In this document: piece after piece, positions 16,411 through 25,901 of the stretch | Layout: each line of letters starts with the position of its first letter | Numbering within the stretch: the stretch's first letter is position 1 | Assembly (NCBI GenBank): GCA_028819215.1 | Contig: JAPPMG010000058.1 | Coordinates: 18,622-82,621, forward strand | Direction: 5' to 3' | DNA: 64,000 nt | DNA from: Bryobacterales bacterium | GTDB lineage: Bacteria; Acidobacteriota; Terriglobia; Bryobacterales; UBA6623 | Made by a program: the position numbers and the translations under genes | The notes under the pieces: model-generated | What the model was told of the DNA's origin: nothing | Databases searched by the model: none | Seen by the model: the letters and a program-made list of their open reading frames with translations, nothing else

Positions 16411-16609
16411 GGACCGAGGCAGCTTGGCGGCGGCACCTGGAACGACAGTTTCCCAGTTGGGTACCGGCGAAGTCGCTCGGACCGTCTAGAAGCGCGAGCG
16501 AGCGCCCAAGAGCCGCTACGATATGCTATGTGCGCGGTACAAGGCTATCGGTGTCGCGCGAGCCGGGCGGGCACGCGCGACCTAGAAATCCAGTTGGAGG
16601 ATCTGATGC

Positions 16610-17914
16610 ATGAGTGACACGACCAGTGAGGCCGCAACGCCTAGTCAAATCCCGAGGCGCAGGGTATTTCAGGCGGCCGTTCCGCTGTTCATCCCCGGCG
16701 CGGTGCTGGGCCTGTCGGGCGCGGTTCCCCCCAGTGACCGGATCAACGTTGCCGGACTCGGCATCGGCGGCCGGGGCGAGCGCGACCTCGAGTCGTTCCT
16801 CGCCCAAGACGATGTGCAGTTCCGGGCGATCTGCGACGCGCGCAACGAGCGTCGCGAAGCCATCAAGTCCAAGGTAGACAAACATCACGGCAACAACGAC
16901 TGCGAGATGTACGGCGACATGTTCGAGCTTTGGGAACGCCGTGACATCGACGCAGTGCTGATCGCAACCGGTGACCGGTGGCATACGTTGCTGTCGATTC
17001 TCACCGCCAAGTCGGGCAAGGACGTCTACTGCGAAAAGCCCTGTTCGATGACGATCGCCGAGAGTCGGGCGCTGGCCGACACGTACCATCGCCTCGGCCG
17101 GGTCTACCAAGCTGGCACCCAGCGGCGCAACGGCACAAACTTCGAGTACTGCATCGATCTGGCCCGCAGCGGCAAGCTCGGCAAGCTGACGAAGCTGGAT
17201 GCCAACGCAGCGCCGGGAAACCGCTACACGCCCTCAACTACCCACGACTGGCTGCCGGCGGAACCGGAACCGCCCAAGAGCGTCGTGGATTGGGACCGCT
17301 GGCTAGGGCCAGCACCGTGGCGGCCGTACAACTCGCTGTACGTCAAGAGTCGTTGGCGCGGCTTTTTCGACTTTCACGGCGGCGGAATCCTCGAGTGGGG
17401 GTCGCACACCCTAGACCTTTGCCACGCCGCGGCCAGACTGGACGAGACCGCGCCAGTGGAATTCACCCCCCACGTTGCACAAGGGGTTACGCCGTACTCG
17501 GTCGACTGTCGCTACGCGAACGGACTGGAAATCGTTCTGCGCGACTCGGGCTGGGAAGGTTTGGGCGCGTGCGCCGTTCGTTTCGAGGGCGAAGCGGGCT
17601 GGGTGCAGACCGGCGACGCGGGAATCGTGGAGGCGTCGGACAGCCTGGCGCAGTACCGCAAGACCTTCGAAGATGCCCGCGAGGCCACGACGCGCCACGT
17701 GCGCGACTTCTTGAACTGCGTCAAATCGCGCGAGGATACCCGGGCGAATGCGCTCGCGGCATGCCAAACGCACGTGGCGTGCCACGCGGCGTACATCGCG
17801 TACCAATTGGGGGAGACTCTGGAGTTCGATCCAGCGACCGACAGTTTCCCACGCAGCGACGCTGCCAACAGAATGCGCTCCCGCGCCATGCGCGAGCCAT
17901 GGCGACTCGTGTGA
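16610..17914 (+). CDS. Gfo/Idh/MocA family oxidoreductase, exported
   Basis: A 434-residue protein with a twin-arginine-type N-terminus (RRRVFQAAVPLFIPGAVLGL). It then has the Rossmann start INVAGLGIGGRGERDL near residue 46 and the family motif VYCEKPCSMTIAESRAL near 138 (E-K-P). The C-terminal alpha/beta domain carries WRGFFDFHGGGILEWGSHTLDL near 246. The ATG at 16610 has GGAGG upstream. Family members bind NAD(P) tightly and oxidise or rearrange sugars; exported versions are expanded in Solibacteres and Planctomycetes. A HEAT-repeat protein follows after 13 bases, probably in the same operon. Substrate unknown. Confidence 0.85.
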   Translation: MSDTTSEAATPSQIPRRRVFQAAVPLFIPGAVLGLSGAVPPSDRINVAGLGIGGRGERDLESFLAQDDVQFRAICDARNERREAIKSKVDKHHGNNDCEMYGDMFELWERRDIDAVLIATGDRWHTLLSILTAKSGKDVYCEKPCSMTIAESRALADTYHRLGRVYQAGTQRRNGTNFEYCIDLARSGKLGKLTKLDANAAPGNRYTPSTTHDWLPAEPEPPKSVVDWDRWLGPAPWRPYNSLYVKSRWRGFFDFHGGGILEWGSHTLDLCHAAARLDETAPVEFTPHVAQGVTPYSVDCRYANGLEIVLRDSGWEGLGACAVRFEGEAGWVQTGDAGIVEASDSLAQYRKTFEDAREATTRHVRDFLNCVKSREDTRANALAACQTHVACHAAYIAYQLGETLEFDPATDSFPRSDAANRMRSRAMREPWRLV

Positions 17915-17927
17915 ACGGAGGCCGAAG

Positions 17928-18446
17928 ATGCTAAGACGAACCTTCTTTGCCCTAACGGCAGCGGCCGTGGCGGTCGGCAAGCGCTTGCGGGGCCAGAACC
18001 GTGGCGAACTGCAACGCATGACCGACGAGCAACTCGCGTCAACGCCTCACAAGTCAGAGCAGATTATGAGCATGGCCTCGGCGGATCTCGTGGCCATTCT
18101 CGACGATTCCGATGCCACGGAGTTTGCCAAGGCCAAGGCTTGCCAGCGCCTCGCCGTGGTAGGCGAGCCAAGCGCGGTTCCGGCTCTGGCAGAATTGCTG
18201 GATGACCCGCAGCTAGCCCACTACGCACGAACAGTACTTGAGCCGATGCCTTCCGGCGCGGCCGACCAAGCGTTGCGCGAGGCACTGGGCAGGCTGAACG
18301 GCGGATTGCTGGTGGGCGTGATCAACTCGATTGGCGTCCGGAGAGACCCCATGGCGCTGGCAGGCCTGGCGCAGCTCCGGCAGAGCGACGACCAGGCCGT
18401 CCGAGACGCAGCGACCGCAGCGATCAATCGGATTCGTCGACCCTAG
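17928..18446 (+). CDS. HEAT-repeat-like exported protein
   Basis: A 172-residue protein beginning with a short exported-type N-terminus (MLRRTFFALTAAAVAVGKRL). Helical repeats of the HEAT type follow: VGEPSAVPALAELLDDPQLAHYA near residues 80-105 and DPMALAGLAQLRQSDDQAVRD near 140-160. GGAGG precedes the ATG. It probably works as a protein-interaction scaffold with the upstream oxidoreductase. It has no catalytic motif. Confidence 0.72.
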   Translation: MLRRTFFALTAAAVAVGKRLRGQNRGELQRMTDEQLASTPHKSEQIMSMASADLVAILDDSDATEFAKAKACQRLAVVGEPSAVPALAELLDDPQLAHYARTVLEPMPSGAADQALREALGRLNGGLLVGVINSIGVRRDPMALAGLAQLRQSDDQAVRDAATAAINRIRRP

Positions 18447-18641
18447 CTCATCCCGAACAGCGTGCCGCCAGCGACTGGCCTGGCCCATTCACTTGGGGAC
18501 TCCGGAGAGGTCCGGGCAAGACCCCGTGCGCCCCCCTCGCAGCACGCAAGCGCGGCATGCGAGCCAAACGCTGTCACATAGGCGAGCGGCGCGGCCGGAC
18601 TGGACGCGCCGGCCTTGCCGAGCGGACTCCACATTTCAGGC

Positions 18642-20147
18642 CTAAGAGTCGCTCTCGTCTCGCACGACATAGGTGCCAGCAGCGCGGTCATGCCACGACT
18701 GCCGTTTCTCGTCCCACGCCGCCCAGATCCAGCCGAGCCCCAGAAACGCGATGGAGATCACGCTGGCAACGCCCCTCACGACCCCGTCCTGTGGGGCCAG
18801 GGCACGGCCGTCCGTGCGGACCAAGCGCACGCGGCAGATCATGCCACCGACAGTCGTGCCTCTCCACGCCCACATCGCGGTGTTGTACACCAAGAACATC
18901 AGCAAGGTCAGCAGCATGCCGGCGTCCAGCGCCTGGCCGATGATCACGAAAGGTATGAAATCCAAGGCCACGGCACCGATTCGAGCGGCGAAGCTTGCCA
19001 AAGGCAGGTCCACTGCCTTGCCGGGCTCATGCCTCGGCTCTTCTCCCTGGCCGGCTGCGCCTTCAGGCTGGTCGACTCCTACGCCAGGAGGCGCCATGGG
19101 CTCTGTAGGCTCGGCACTGCCCACCTGCGAAATCGCCACAGTCGGGATACGAGCCGATTCGGCCGACTTCGGGTGTTCCCTGCGCAAGCTCGTTGCGACG
19201 GTGGTGGTTGCGGCACCCAACGCTAGAACGCCCAACGCCGTCCATGCCGCAAGTCCGAGCACCGGCACCATATAGGCAATACAAATCACCCCAAACCCGA
19301 TCGCTACCGACCTTGCGGCTTCGGCCCGGTCTCCCGGAAACTGCTCCGGCATGATTCGTCCTCCAATCCAACGAGTCACGCCAACCCTACCCAAAATCAC
19401 AGCAAGGAAGACCGCAAACCAGAGCAGCGGCACAGCAGGCAGGCCGACCACAGATGTGACCAGCAGCAGTGACACGGGTCCGATCAAGACCACGACCAAA
19501 CCGCCTACGAGGAAACAAGTGAGCGGTTTGGATGCTAGAGCCGAGGCAACATCGCGGACAGGCCGCTCGAAAATCGCGTTCGTCGCCAAATACAACAGGG
19601 CAAAGACTGCAACGAAGATCCAGGTCCAGAGAAGGTCGGGAACCAGCGGCCGTCCCCACAGCAACCCCTTGCTCAGCCAAGCCAGGGCCGGCGCGAATAC
19701 CTCGGTGGGACCGGCACCTGCGCCAACAACGGCAAGTTCACCCCCTGGCGAGAATTCCACAGGTGCATCCAGTGCGCCGCCTACGAGAACAAGATCGCCC
19801 TCCGCAACCGCACCCGGCAGGACCTTGATCGATCCACCCACAACAACCGCATCCCCTTCAATCACCGACGTGCTGCCGAGCTCGAGCGATCCGAGCACAA
19901 CAACCACATCGCCCTCGACGGTGCCGTTGATCGTGGCGGAACCCAGAATGACCACGACGCTTTCCGCACGATCTCCAGCCCGAAGTTCCAGCGACGAGCC
20001 GAATCTGATTTGGGGGGCTGCTCCGGATTCCCGTGCCTGCGCTGGGGCATCTGGGGCATCCGACACATCTGGCGTCTGGGCGGAAGTGGTCGCGAATAGC
20101 GCCAGCGCAATCGCAATCTTGGTTATCACTGTCCTAGAGCGCCTCAT
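18642..20147 (-). CDS. Bactofilin-like repeat/RDD membrane fusion protein
   Basis: A 501-residue protein. A signal peptide is followed at about residues 60-135 by beta-helical repeats of the polymer-forming type (SATINGTVEGDVVVVLGSLEL, VIEGDAVVVGGSIKV, VAEGDLVLVGGALDA). Then come several membrane segments (about 170-330), a Pro/Glu-rich linker, and a C-terminal RDD domain from about 385 (FAARIGAVALDFIPFVIIGQ, TVGGMICRVRLVRTDG, WHDRAAGTYVV). It starts with a GGAGG site and ends a minus-strand operon behind the ECF sigma factor and a small membrane protein. Inference: a cell-envelope stress or surface-structure protein under that sigma factor. RDD domains have been linked to ion transport, but no function is certain. 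Confidence 0.78.
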   Translation of the reverse strand: MRRSRTVITKIAIALALFATTSAQTPDVSDAPDAPAQARESGAAPQIRFGSSLELRAGDRAESVVVILGSATINGTVEGDVVVVLGSLELGSTSVIEGDAVVVGGSIKVLPGAVAEGDLVLVGGALDAPVEFSPGGELAVVGAGAGPTEVFAPALAWLSKGLLWGRPLVPDLLWTWIFVAVFALLYLATNAIFERPVRDVASALASKPLTCFLVGGLVVVLIGPVSLLLVTSVVGLPAVPLLWFAVFLAVILGRVGVTRWIGGRIMPEQFPGDRAEAARSVAIGFGVICIAYMVPVLGLAAWTALGVLALGAATTTVATSLRREHPKSAESARIPTVAISQVGSAEPTEPMAPPGVGVDQPEGAAGQGEEPRHEPGKAVDLPLASFAARIGAVALDFIPFVIIGQALDAGMLLTLLMFLVYNTAMWAWRGTTVGGMICRVRLVRTDGRALAPQDGVVRGVASVISIAFLGLGWIWAAWDEKRQSWHDRAAGTYVVRDESDS

Positions 20148-20541
20148 GGTTTGGTCCTCCTTCCCTGAGCATGAATGTCAATGCCGCGAGGCACATCGCG
20201 CTCGCTACGACCAGCGCCGCTCCGATGGCTGCCAAGTAGACAGCGGCCGGCTGCACCAGAAGCCGCCACAGGGCTCCCGCGGCTACCACCGCCTCATGTG
20301 CGAGTGCGAGTTCCATGGAATCCCACGCGTAGGGTGCTAGCCAACCAAACCCTACGCAAAGCACACCTGTGGCGAACTTCAAGGTAGCGGGCCAAACACG
20401 CCACCCTCGGCGATGCCAAGGTTCGCCCCTGCGGTGCCGGATTGCGGCCAGGACACGCGGTACGAGCGACCCTGGTGCCCTTGGACAAGGCAGCTTAGCC
20501 ACCTCTCGTGCGAACAGCGACTCGAGTTCAGCGGGCGTCAT
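20134..20541 (-). CDS. Small membrane protein, possible anti-sigma factor
   Basis: A 135-residue protein with a short cytoplasmic N-terminus (TPAELESLFAREVAKLPCPRAP) and two or three hydrophobic segments (TLKFATGVLCVGFGWLA, AAVYLAAIGAALVVASAMCL). It overlaps the sigma factor gene ahead of it and the fusion gene behind it by 14 nt each. Its position and topology suit an anti-sigma factor, but no zinc-binding H-x3-C-x2-C motif is visible, so this is inference. Confidence 0.6.
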   Translation of the reverse strand: MTPAELESLFAREVAKLPCPRAPGSLVPRVLAAIRHRRGEPWHRRGWRVWPATLKFATGVLCVGFGWLAPYAWDSMELALAHEAVVAAGALWRLLVQPAAVYLAAIGAALVVASAMCLAALTFMLREGGPNHEAL

Positions 20542-21070
20542 GGCTCTCTCCGATCAACTTCCGCAAGGCCAGACGTCCGCGGTGGATGTCGGTCTTGATC
20601 TTGCCTATCGAGACCCCCAGAGCATCTGCTATCTCCTGATAGCTGTGCTCTTCGAAGTGATACAGCACAATCGGGATCCGCTGGTGCGGCGGCAGGCATC
20701 GAATCCCGTCTTCCAATCTGGCGCGCTGCTCAGCGCGTGCGAGATCTTCGCTCTGATTGTCCTTGGCCGCGAGCGTGTCCTCGTACGGTCGCTCGCGGCC
20801 CTCGTCGCCCGAGCGCCACTGGCTGAATAGCTTCCAGCGCGCGCGAAACCTCGTCAAGTGGTTCAGACAGAGATTGGTGGTCACGGTGCGCAGCCAGCCA
20901 ACGACTGCCGGCGAACGGCGTAGAGTGTCGAACCGCTCGTAAGCCTTGAGGAAGACGGTCTGAGCGATGTCCTCGGCCTCGCTAGGGTCCCCTAGCATCC
21001 GCACTGCCATGCCAAATACCATGTCCTGATGCCGGTGGACGAAGTCCTCGAACTCGACTGCGTCGGTCAT
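20528..21070 (-). CDS. ECF RNA polymerase sigma factor
   Basis: A 180-residue sigma-70 family protein of the extracytoplasmic-function type. Region 2 is EFEDFVHRHQDMVFGMAVRM with DPSEAEDIAQTVFLKAYERF near residue 28. Region 4 (ARLEDGIRCLPPHQRIPIVL, EEHSYQEIADALGVSIGKIK) has the helix-turn-helix. The ATG at 21070 gives the usual length; the longer upstream frame is not sigma-like. It heads an operon with a small membrane protein and the bactofilin-like/RDD protein, which are its likely regulator and target. Confidence 0.9.
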   Translation of the reverse strand: MTDAVEFEDFVHRHQDMVFGMAVRMLGDPSEAEDIAQTVFLKAYERFDTLRRSPAVVGWLRTVTTNLCLNHLTRFRARWKLFSQWRSGDEGRERPYEDTLAAKDNQSEDLARAEQRARLEDGIRCLPPHQRIPIVLYHFEEHSYQEIADALGVSIGKIKTDIHRGRLALRKLIGESHDAR

Positions 21071-21525
21071 GCCACCCGCGCCGAGGCACCGCCCATGTAG
21101 GGGGAACACCCCGGGACCCGGAAAGTTTCGGCCAGTCCGCGCTGCTGTGCGGAGCCTGACGCTCATTCTGAGGCACCGATCCTCAATTCAGGGAATCGCG
21201 GGGCTGCGGTACTGAAGGCTATTTCAAGATTGGATCTTGAATTAGCCTAGCTCCGAGACACCTTCACCTCCCCGTCCCGAAGTCGTTGATGACCTCAGCG
21301 GCGATGCGGCCGAACGTACATCGAAGCTTGGCGGGCGCACGACACACCCCGCTGGCAACGCCTGCCGGCACACTGCGACGACGTTCAGCCACCGGAGGCT
21401 TCTGGCACGCTCACATTTGGTCCGAAATCGCCCCACTTTGCGCCCAGCCGTCGCTAAGCCGTGCTTCGGGTGAGGTTTCGCAGTGCAAATCCACAGTTCG
21501 CTATCATCAGGATGGCGGAGAATCG
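21071..21525. other. Divergent intergenic region between sigma factor and PSD1 genes
   Basis: About 455 bases with the promoters of two divergent units. No gene is recognisable. It holds the strong hairpin at 21218-21248. Confidence 0.5.
21218..21248. repeat. 31-nt inverted repeat in a divergent promoter region
   Basis: GGCTA-t-TTCAAGAT, a 3-nt spacer TGG, then ATCTTGAA-t-TAGCC. Thirteen of 14 positions pair, with one T-T mismatch. It lies between the start of the sigma factor gene (minus) and the PSD1 gene (plus). There is no T-run, so it may be an operator or the core of a small RNA rather than a terminator. Confidence 0.75.
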
Positions 21526-24360
21526 ATGAGCACCCTTCTGTTGTGCAGGTTCGCCCGGCGCTGGAAGTTCGCGGCGCGGACATGCCGGGCGTCGCTGCTG
21601 GCCTGCTTGCCCGCGCTTGGCGCACAATCGGACGGGCTCGAGCACTTTGAGAAGCATGTGCGACCGCTGCTGGCCGCCAAGTGCCAGGCCTGCCACAACG
21701 CTCAGTTGAAGAGTGGCAATGTCGACTTTTCGGGCGTGCAGGGCTTCTTGAAGGCTCGCGACGAGGCCGCGCTGGTCTCGACGCAGGATCCGGAGTCCAG
21801 CCGCCTGCTCGCGATCGTCGGCTACCAAGCTCGCGTCAAGATGCCGCCCGGCGGCAAACTCCCCGATGACGAGTTGGCGGTCCTGCGCGAATGGGTACTG
21901 CGGGGCGCTCCATGGCCCGGAGCAGAGCAGCACGAGGCCATGATCCCGGAGGGCCAACAGGGCATCTTCACGGACGAGCAGAAGAACTACTGGGCATTCC
22001 AGCCGGTAGTTCATCAAGATCCGCCGACGGTGGACGATCCCGCTTGGAACCAGAACCCGATCGACCGCTTCGTGCTGGCCAAGATGCAGGAGCACGGCCT
22101 GCAGCCTGCCGCGCCGGCTGACAAGCTGACTTGGCTGCGCCGGGCGACATTCGACCTGACGGGACTGCCGCCAACTCCGGCTCAGGCGAAGGCGTTCCTC
22201 GACGATGCGTCCCCCGAGGCCTACGAGGGCGTGGTAGAGCGCCTGCTCGCATCGCCGTCGTACGGCGAGCGCTGGGGCCGTCACTGGCTGGACGTTGCGC
22301 GCTACGCGGACTCGACCGGCAACGACGAGGATCACCGCTATCCATACGCCTGGAAGTACCGCGACTACGTCATCGAGGCATTCAACAGCGACATGCCTTA
22401 CGACCAATTCGTGCGGGAACAGATCGCGGGCGATCTGCTGCCCGCCGGCGATCGCGGCAAAGTCAACCAACGCGGCATCATCGCCACCGGATTCCTGGCG
22501 CTGGGTCCGAAGGCCATCGCGCAGCAGGACAAGCAGCGCATGCTCTACGACGTGTACGACGAGCAGATCGAGGTCGTCTCCAAGAGCATGCTGGGCATGA
22601 CGGTCGCCTGCGCTCGCTGCCACGACCACAAGTTCGACCCGATCCTGACCAAGGACTACTACTCGCTGGCCGGCATCTTCGCCTCGACCCGCAGCTTCAA
22701 GGACCCTTCCAGACACGTCTCGGCACTGCTGTTCAAGCCGTTGGTGGAGCAGGAAGTCTTTAACCGCTACGAGGCCGAGCAGCGAGTCATCAAGAACAAG
22801 CGCATCGAGCTGGACAACTTGGCTGACATCGAACTCGAGCAATACGTCGACAGGGCTGCGAGCCGCATCGCAGACTACATGCTGGCAGCTCGCGAGGTCT
22901 ATGAAGACGGTGCCGATGAGGCCAAGCTCGCGGCGGAGCGCGACCTCGATCCAACCCAGCTCGGGAAATGGATCGCTTACCTCAAACCCGCGGACGTGCC
23001 GCGCGGCCAGCTAGCCGCGTGGCGCGACGCTATGGCGTCGAAACGCTCCGACGCGGCGTCCGCCTACCAACAAGCCTTTGAGACGACGCTCCAAGAGTGG
23101 CACCACACCATCCGGCGCTGGCGGAAAAGTGCCATCGACTTGATTCGGACCGGCACCATGCCGCCGCCGCCGAAACCCCGTTTCTTGCCGGGGCGGGACC
23201 GCTTCTTCTATGACGTGTATCACGCCAAGAACGCGCCCTTGCGCTTTGCTGGCGAAGAGCGCAACGCGATCCTCAAGCCCGAAACCGTGGCCACGATCAA
23301 GAAGTTGCGAGTGGAGGTCGCCGAGCTCGAAGCCAACTCCCTGCCAGAGCCCCCGATGGCAAACGCCGTCGAAGAGGGCCAGCCGGTGGAGCAAAGCGTG
23401 TTCGTGCGCGGCGACTACAACGCCAAGGGCGAGGCTGCGCCAAAGGTATTTCCAGCGATCATCGCCGGATTCGACCAAACACCGGTCAGCGCCGGAAGCG
23501 GCCGCTTGGAACTGGCGGACTGGATCGCCTCGCCATCCAACCCCTTGACTGCCCGTGTCATGGTCAACCGCATCTGGCAGAAGCACTTCGGCGACGGGAT
23601 CGTGCGGACGCCCAGCAACTTCGGCAAGCTCGGCACGCCGCCGACGCACCCGGAACTGCTCGACTGGCTGGCTTCGACGTTTGTGCGGGAGGGCTGGTCG
23701 ATCAAGGAAATGCACCGCAAGATCATGCTCTCGCGCGCCTACCGCATGGGCAGCGCGGCAAGTGCGACGGCGGCCAAGAGCGATCCGGGCAACCAGTGGC
23801 TGTCACATTTTAACCGGCGCCGCCTCGATGTAGAGGAATTGCGGGACGGCATGCTGGCGATCGACAACTCGCTCGACCTCACCACGGGAGGCACGCTGCA
23901 GTCTGGCTTCGGAACGGACCGTGAGAACTCCAACTCCCGGCTCAGCATCGACCCGACCACCACGACGCGGCGCATGGTCTACCTGCCACTGCGCCGGGCA
24001 AACCTGCCGACCCTGCTGAACCTGTTCGACTTCGGCGACGCGGTCACGTCTTTGGGGAAGCGCCCGGTGACCAACGTGGCCCCGCAGGCGCTCTTCATGA
24101 TGAACAGCGAATTCGTGGCCTCGCGCGCCGGAAATCTGGCCGAGCAACTGCTGGCAGACCCTGCCCGGACGGAGACCGAACGCGCCCGGCACGCCTACAT
24201 GGCGATATTGACGAGGGAGCCGGACGCAGCCGAGGTCGATTCGGCCCTGTCGTATGTCGGCAGTTACACGTCGCGTTTCGACGGCTCGACGCCGCAGGAG
24301 GCCTGGCACAGCTATTGCCGCATCCTGCTCGCCTCGAACGACTTCATTTACGTAGACTGA
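21526..24360 (+). CDS. PSD1/DUF1549/DUF1553 protein with planctomycete-type cytochrome domain
   Basis: A 944-residue exported protein. After the signal region come a cytochrome c-like module with CQACHN near residue 56 (FEKHVRPLLAAKCQACHN) and DUF1549 near 165-385 (RFVLAKMQEHGLQP, GERWGRHWLDVARYADS, CARCHDHKFDPI). DUF1553 (PSD1) then occupies about 660-930 (LTARVMVNRIWQKHFGDGIV, MVYLPLRRANLPTLLNLFDF, APQALFMMNSEFV). The ATG at 21526 follows GGCGGAG; the longer open frame upstream has no signal. It is followed by its regular partner, a DUF1501 protein. This pair is typical of Planctomycetes and Solibacteres. The activity is not established; a role in polysaccharide breakdown has been suggested from gene neighbourhoods. 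Confidence 0.9.
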   Translation: MSTLLLCRFARRWKFAARTCRASLLACLPALGAQSDGLEHFEKHVRPLLAAKCQACHNAQLKSGNVDFSGVQGFLKARDEAALVSTQDPESSRLLAIVGYQARVKMPPGGKLPDDELAVLREWVLRGAPWPGAEQHEAMIPEGQQGIFTDEQKNYWAFQPVVHQDPPTVDDPAWNQNPIDRFVLAKMQEHGLQPAAPADKLTWLRRATFDLTGLPPTPAQAKAFLDDASPEAYEGVVERLLASPSYGERWGRHWLDVARYADSTGNDEDHRYPYAWKYRDYVIEAFNSDMPYDQFVREQIAGDLLPAGDRGKVNQRGIIATGFLALGPKAIAQQDKQRMLYDVYDEQIEVVSKSMLGMTVACARCHDHKFDPILTKDYYSLAGIFASTRSFKDPSRHVSALLFKPLVEQEVFNRYEAEQRVIKNKRIELDNLADIELEQYVDRAASRIADYMLAAREVYEDGADEAKLAAERDLDPTQLGKWIAYLKPADVPRGQLAAWRDAMASKRSDAASAYQQAFETTLQEWHHTIRRWRKSAIDLIRTGTMPPPPKPRFLPGRDRFFYDVYHAKNAPLRFAGEERNAILKPETVATIKKLRVEVAELEANSLPEPPMANAVEEGQPVEQSVFVRGDYNAKGEAAPKVFPAIIAGFDQTPVSAGSGRLELADWIASPSNPLTARVMVNRIWQKHFGDGIVRTPSNFGKLGTPPTHPELLDWLASTFVREGWSIKEMHRKIMLSRAYRMGSAASATAAKSDPGNQWLSHFNRRRLDVEELRDGMLAIDNSLDLTTGGTLQSGFGTDRENSNSRLSIDPTTTTRRMVYLPLRRANLPTLLNLFDFGDAVTSLGKRPVTNVAPQALFMMNSEFVASRAGNLAEQLLADPARTETERARHAYMAILTREPDAAEVDSALSYVGSYTSRFDGSTPQEAWHSYCRILLASNDFIYVD

Positions 24361-24407
24361 GCCTGGCCAAGGGAGAGATCGAGAGACTTTACGGAGCGGC
24401 GCGAGCG

Positions 24408-25865
24408 ATGGACTACAAGCAGATGATCGAGCACATGAACGCGGTCCAGCCGACGAGCCGCAGGGGCATGCTGCGCGACTCCGCGTGCGGTTTCGGCATG
24501 CTGGCACTCGGCAGCCTGTTCGAGCGGAACCGCGCCATGGCGGCGGACGTCGAATTCGACCCGGCCAACCCCCTGGCCGTGCGCGAGCCCGACTTCCCAC
24601 CGCGCGCGAAACGCGTGATCTTCCTGTTCATGCACGGAGGCCCCTCGTCGGTGGACACCTTCGAGTACAAGCCCTATCTCGAGCGGCACCACGGCGAGCC
24701 GCTACCGATCGAGCGCCCGCTGGCCTTTGACGACGAAGATCCGGGGCCGTTGATGAAGCCCCTGTGGGACTTCAAGCCGGGCGGCCAGAGCGGCATCAGG
24801 GTCAGCGATCTGTTCCCCCACGTGCGCGAATGCGTCGACGACATGTGCTTCGTGCATTCGATGGTGGGCGAGGGCGTCGACCACGGCGCGGCGCTGCTGC
24901 AGACTTTCACTGGTTCCAGCACGTTCACCCGCCCGAGCCTTGGCTCGTGGGTGGTCTACGGCCTCGGAACCGAGAACAAGAACCTCCCTGGCTATGTCAC
25001 CATCAAGCCCGCCCTGTCCCACGGCGGCGCCAAGAATTGGTCGTCGGCGTTCCTGCCGGGCTCGTTCCAAGGCACGCCGATCGGCCATGCCGGGTTGAAC
25101 GTCTCCGACGTGCAGGGCGAGCCGATCGAGTACTTGGTGAACAAGGGCTTGTCGCGAGAGAAGCAGCGGTACGAACTCGACATGCTGCGCAACGTCAACC
25201 GGCGGCACGCCGAGATGCGCAAGTTTGACTCGCGCTTGGAAGCGCGCATCCAGTCGTTCGAACTCGCATTCCGCATGCAGATGCAGGCACCCGAGGCGTT
25301 CGAGGTAGAGAAGGAGTCCGAGGCCACGCGAAAGCTCTACGGCCTCGACGACCCGGTCACAGCGGACTTCGGCTGGCAGTGCTTGCTGGCCCGCCGGCTG
25401 AGCCAGCGCGACGTGCGTTTCGTGCAGTGCACGCACTCGTACAAGTGGGACCAGCATTCGGACCTCTTCAACCGCCACAACGCCAATGCCGCGGAGGTCG
25501 ACAAGCCCATCGCCGGCCTGCTCAAGGATCTCAAGTCACACGGCATGCTCGATGAGACATTGGTGATCTGGGCGGGCGAGTTCGGCCGCACGCCGGTCAG
25601 CCAAGGCGGCGACGGCCGCGACCACAACCCTTACGGCTACACGATCTGGATGGCCGGCGCCGGCGTGAAGAAGGGCTTCCAATACGGGGCTACCGACGAG
25701 ATCGGCTACCACGCGGAAGCGAACCGGATGCATATCCACGACTTCCACGCCACCGTGCTGCACCTGCTGGGACTGGACCACGAGGAGCTGACATACCGCT
25801 TCTCGGGTCGGGACTTCCGGCTGACCGACGTAGCCGGCTTGGTCCATCGCGACATTTTGACGTAG
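24408..25865 (+). CDS. DUF1501 domain protein, exported
   Basis: A 485-residue protein with an RRGMLRDSACGFGMLALG exported-type N-terminus (residues 18-35). The DUF1501 (sulfatase-like fold) landmarks follow: KRVIFLFMHGGPSSVDTFEYKP near 68, HSMVGEGVDHGAALLQTFTG near 150, LVIWAGEFGRTPVSQGGDGRDHNPYG near 385, and a C-terminal histidine-rich IHDFHATVLHLLGLDH. It starts 47 bases after the PSD1 gene and belongs to the same operon. The metal-binding pattern resembles the alkaline phosphatase/sulfatase superfamily, but the reaction is unknown. Confidence 0.9.
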   Translation: MDYKQMIEHMNAVQPTSRRGMLRDSACGFGMLALGSLFERNRAMAADVEFDPANPLAVREPDFPPRAKRVIFLFMHGGPSSVDTFEYKPYLERHHGEPLPIERPLAFDDEDPGPLMKPLWDFKPGGQSGIRVSDLFPHVRECVDDMCFVHSMVGEGVDHGAALLQTFTGSSTFTRPSLGSWVVYGLGTENKNLPGYVTIKPALSHGGAKNWSSAFLPGSFQGTPIGHAGLNVSDVQGEPIEYLVNKGLSREKQRYELDMLRNVNRRHAEMRKFDSRLEARIQSFELAFRMQMQAPEAFEVEKESEATRKLYGLDDPVTADFGWQCLLARRLSQRDVRFVQCTHSYKWDQHSDLFNRHNANAAEVDKPIAGLLKDLKSHGMLDETLVIWAGEFGRTPVSQGGDGRDHNPYGYTIWMAGAGVKKGFQYGATDEIGYHAEANRMHIHDFHATVLHLLGLDHEELTYRFSGRDFRLTDVAGLVHRDILT

Positions 25866-25901
25866 GATATCGGCCTTCTCGAACAGGGATCTCGCTCGCA
25901 A

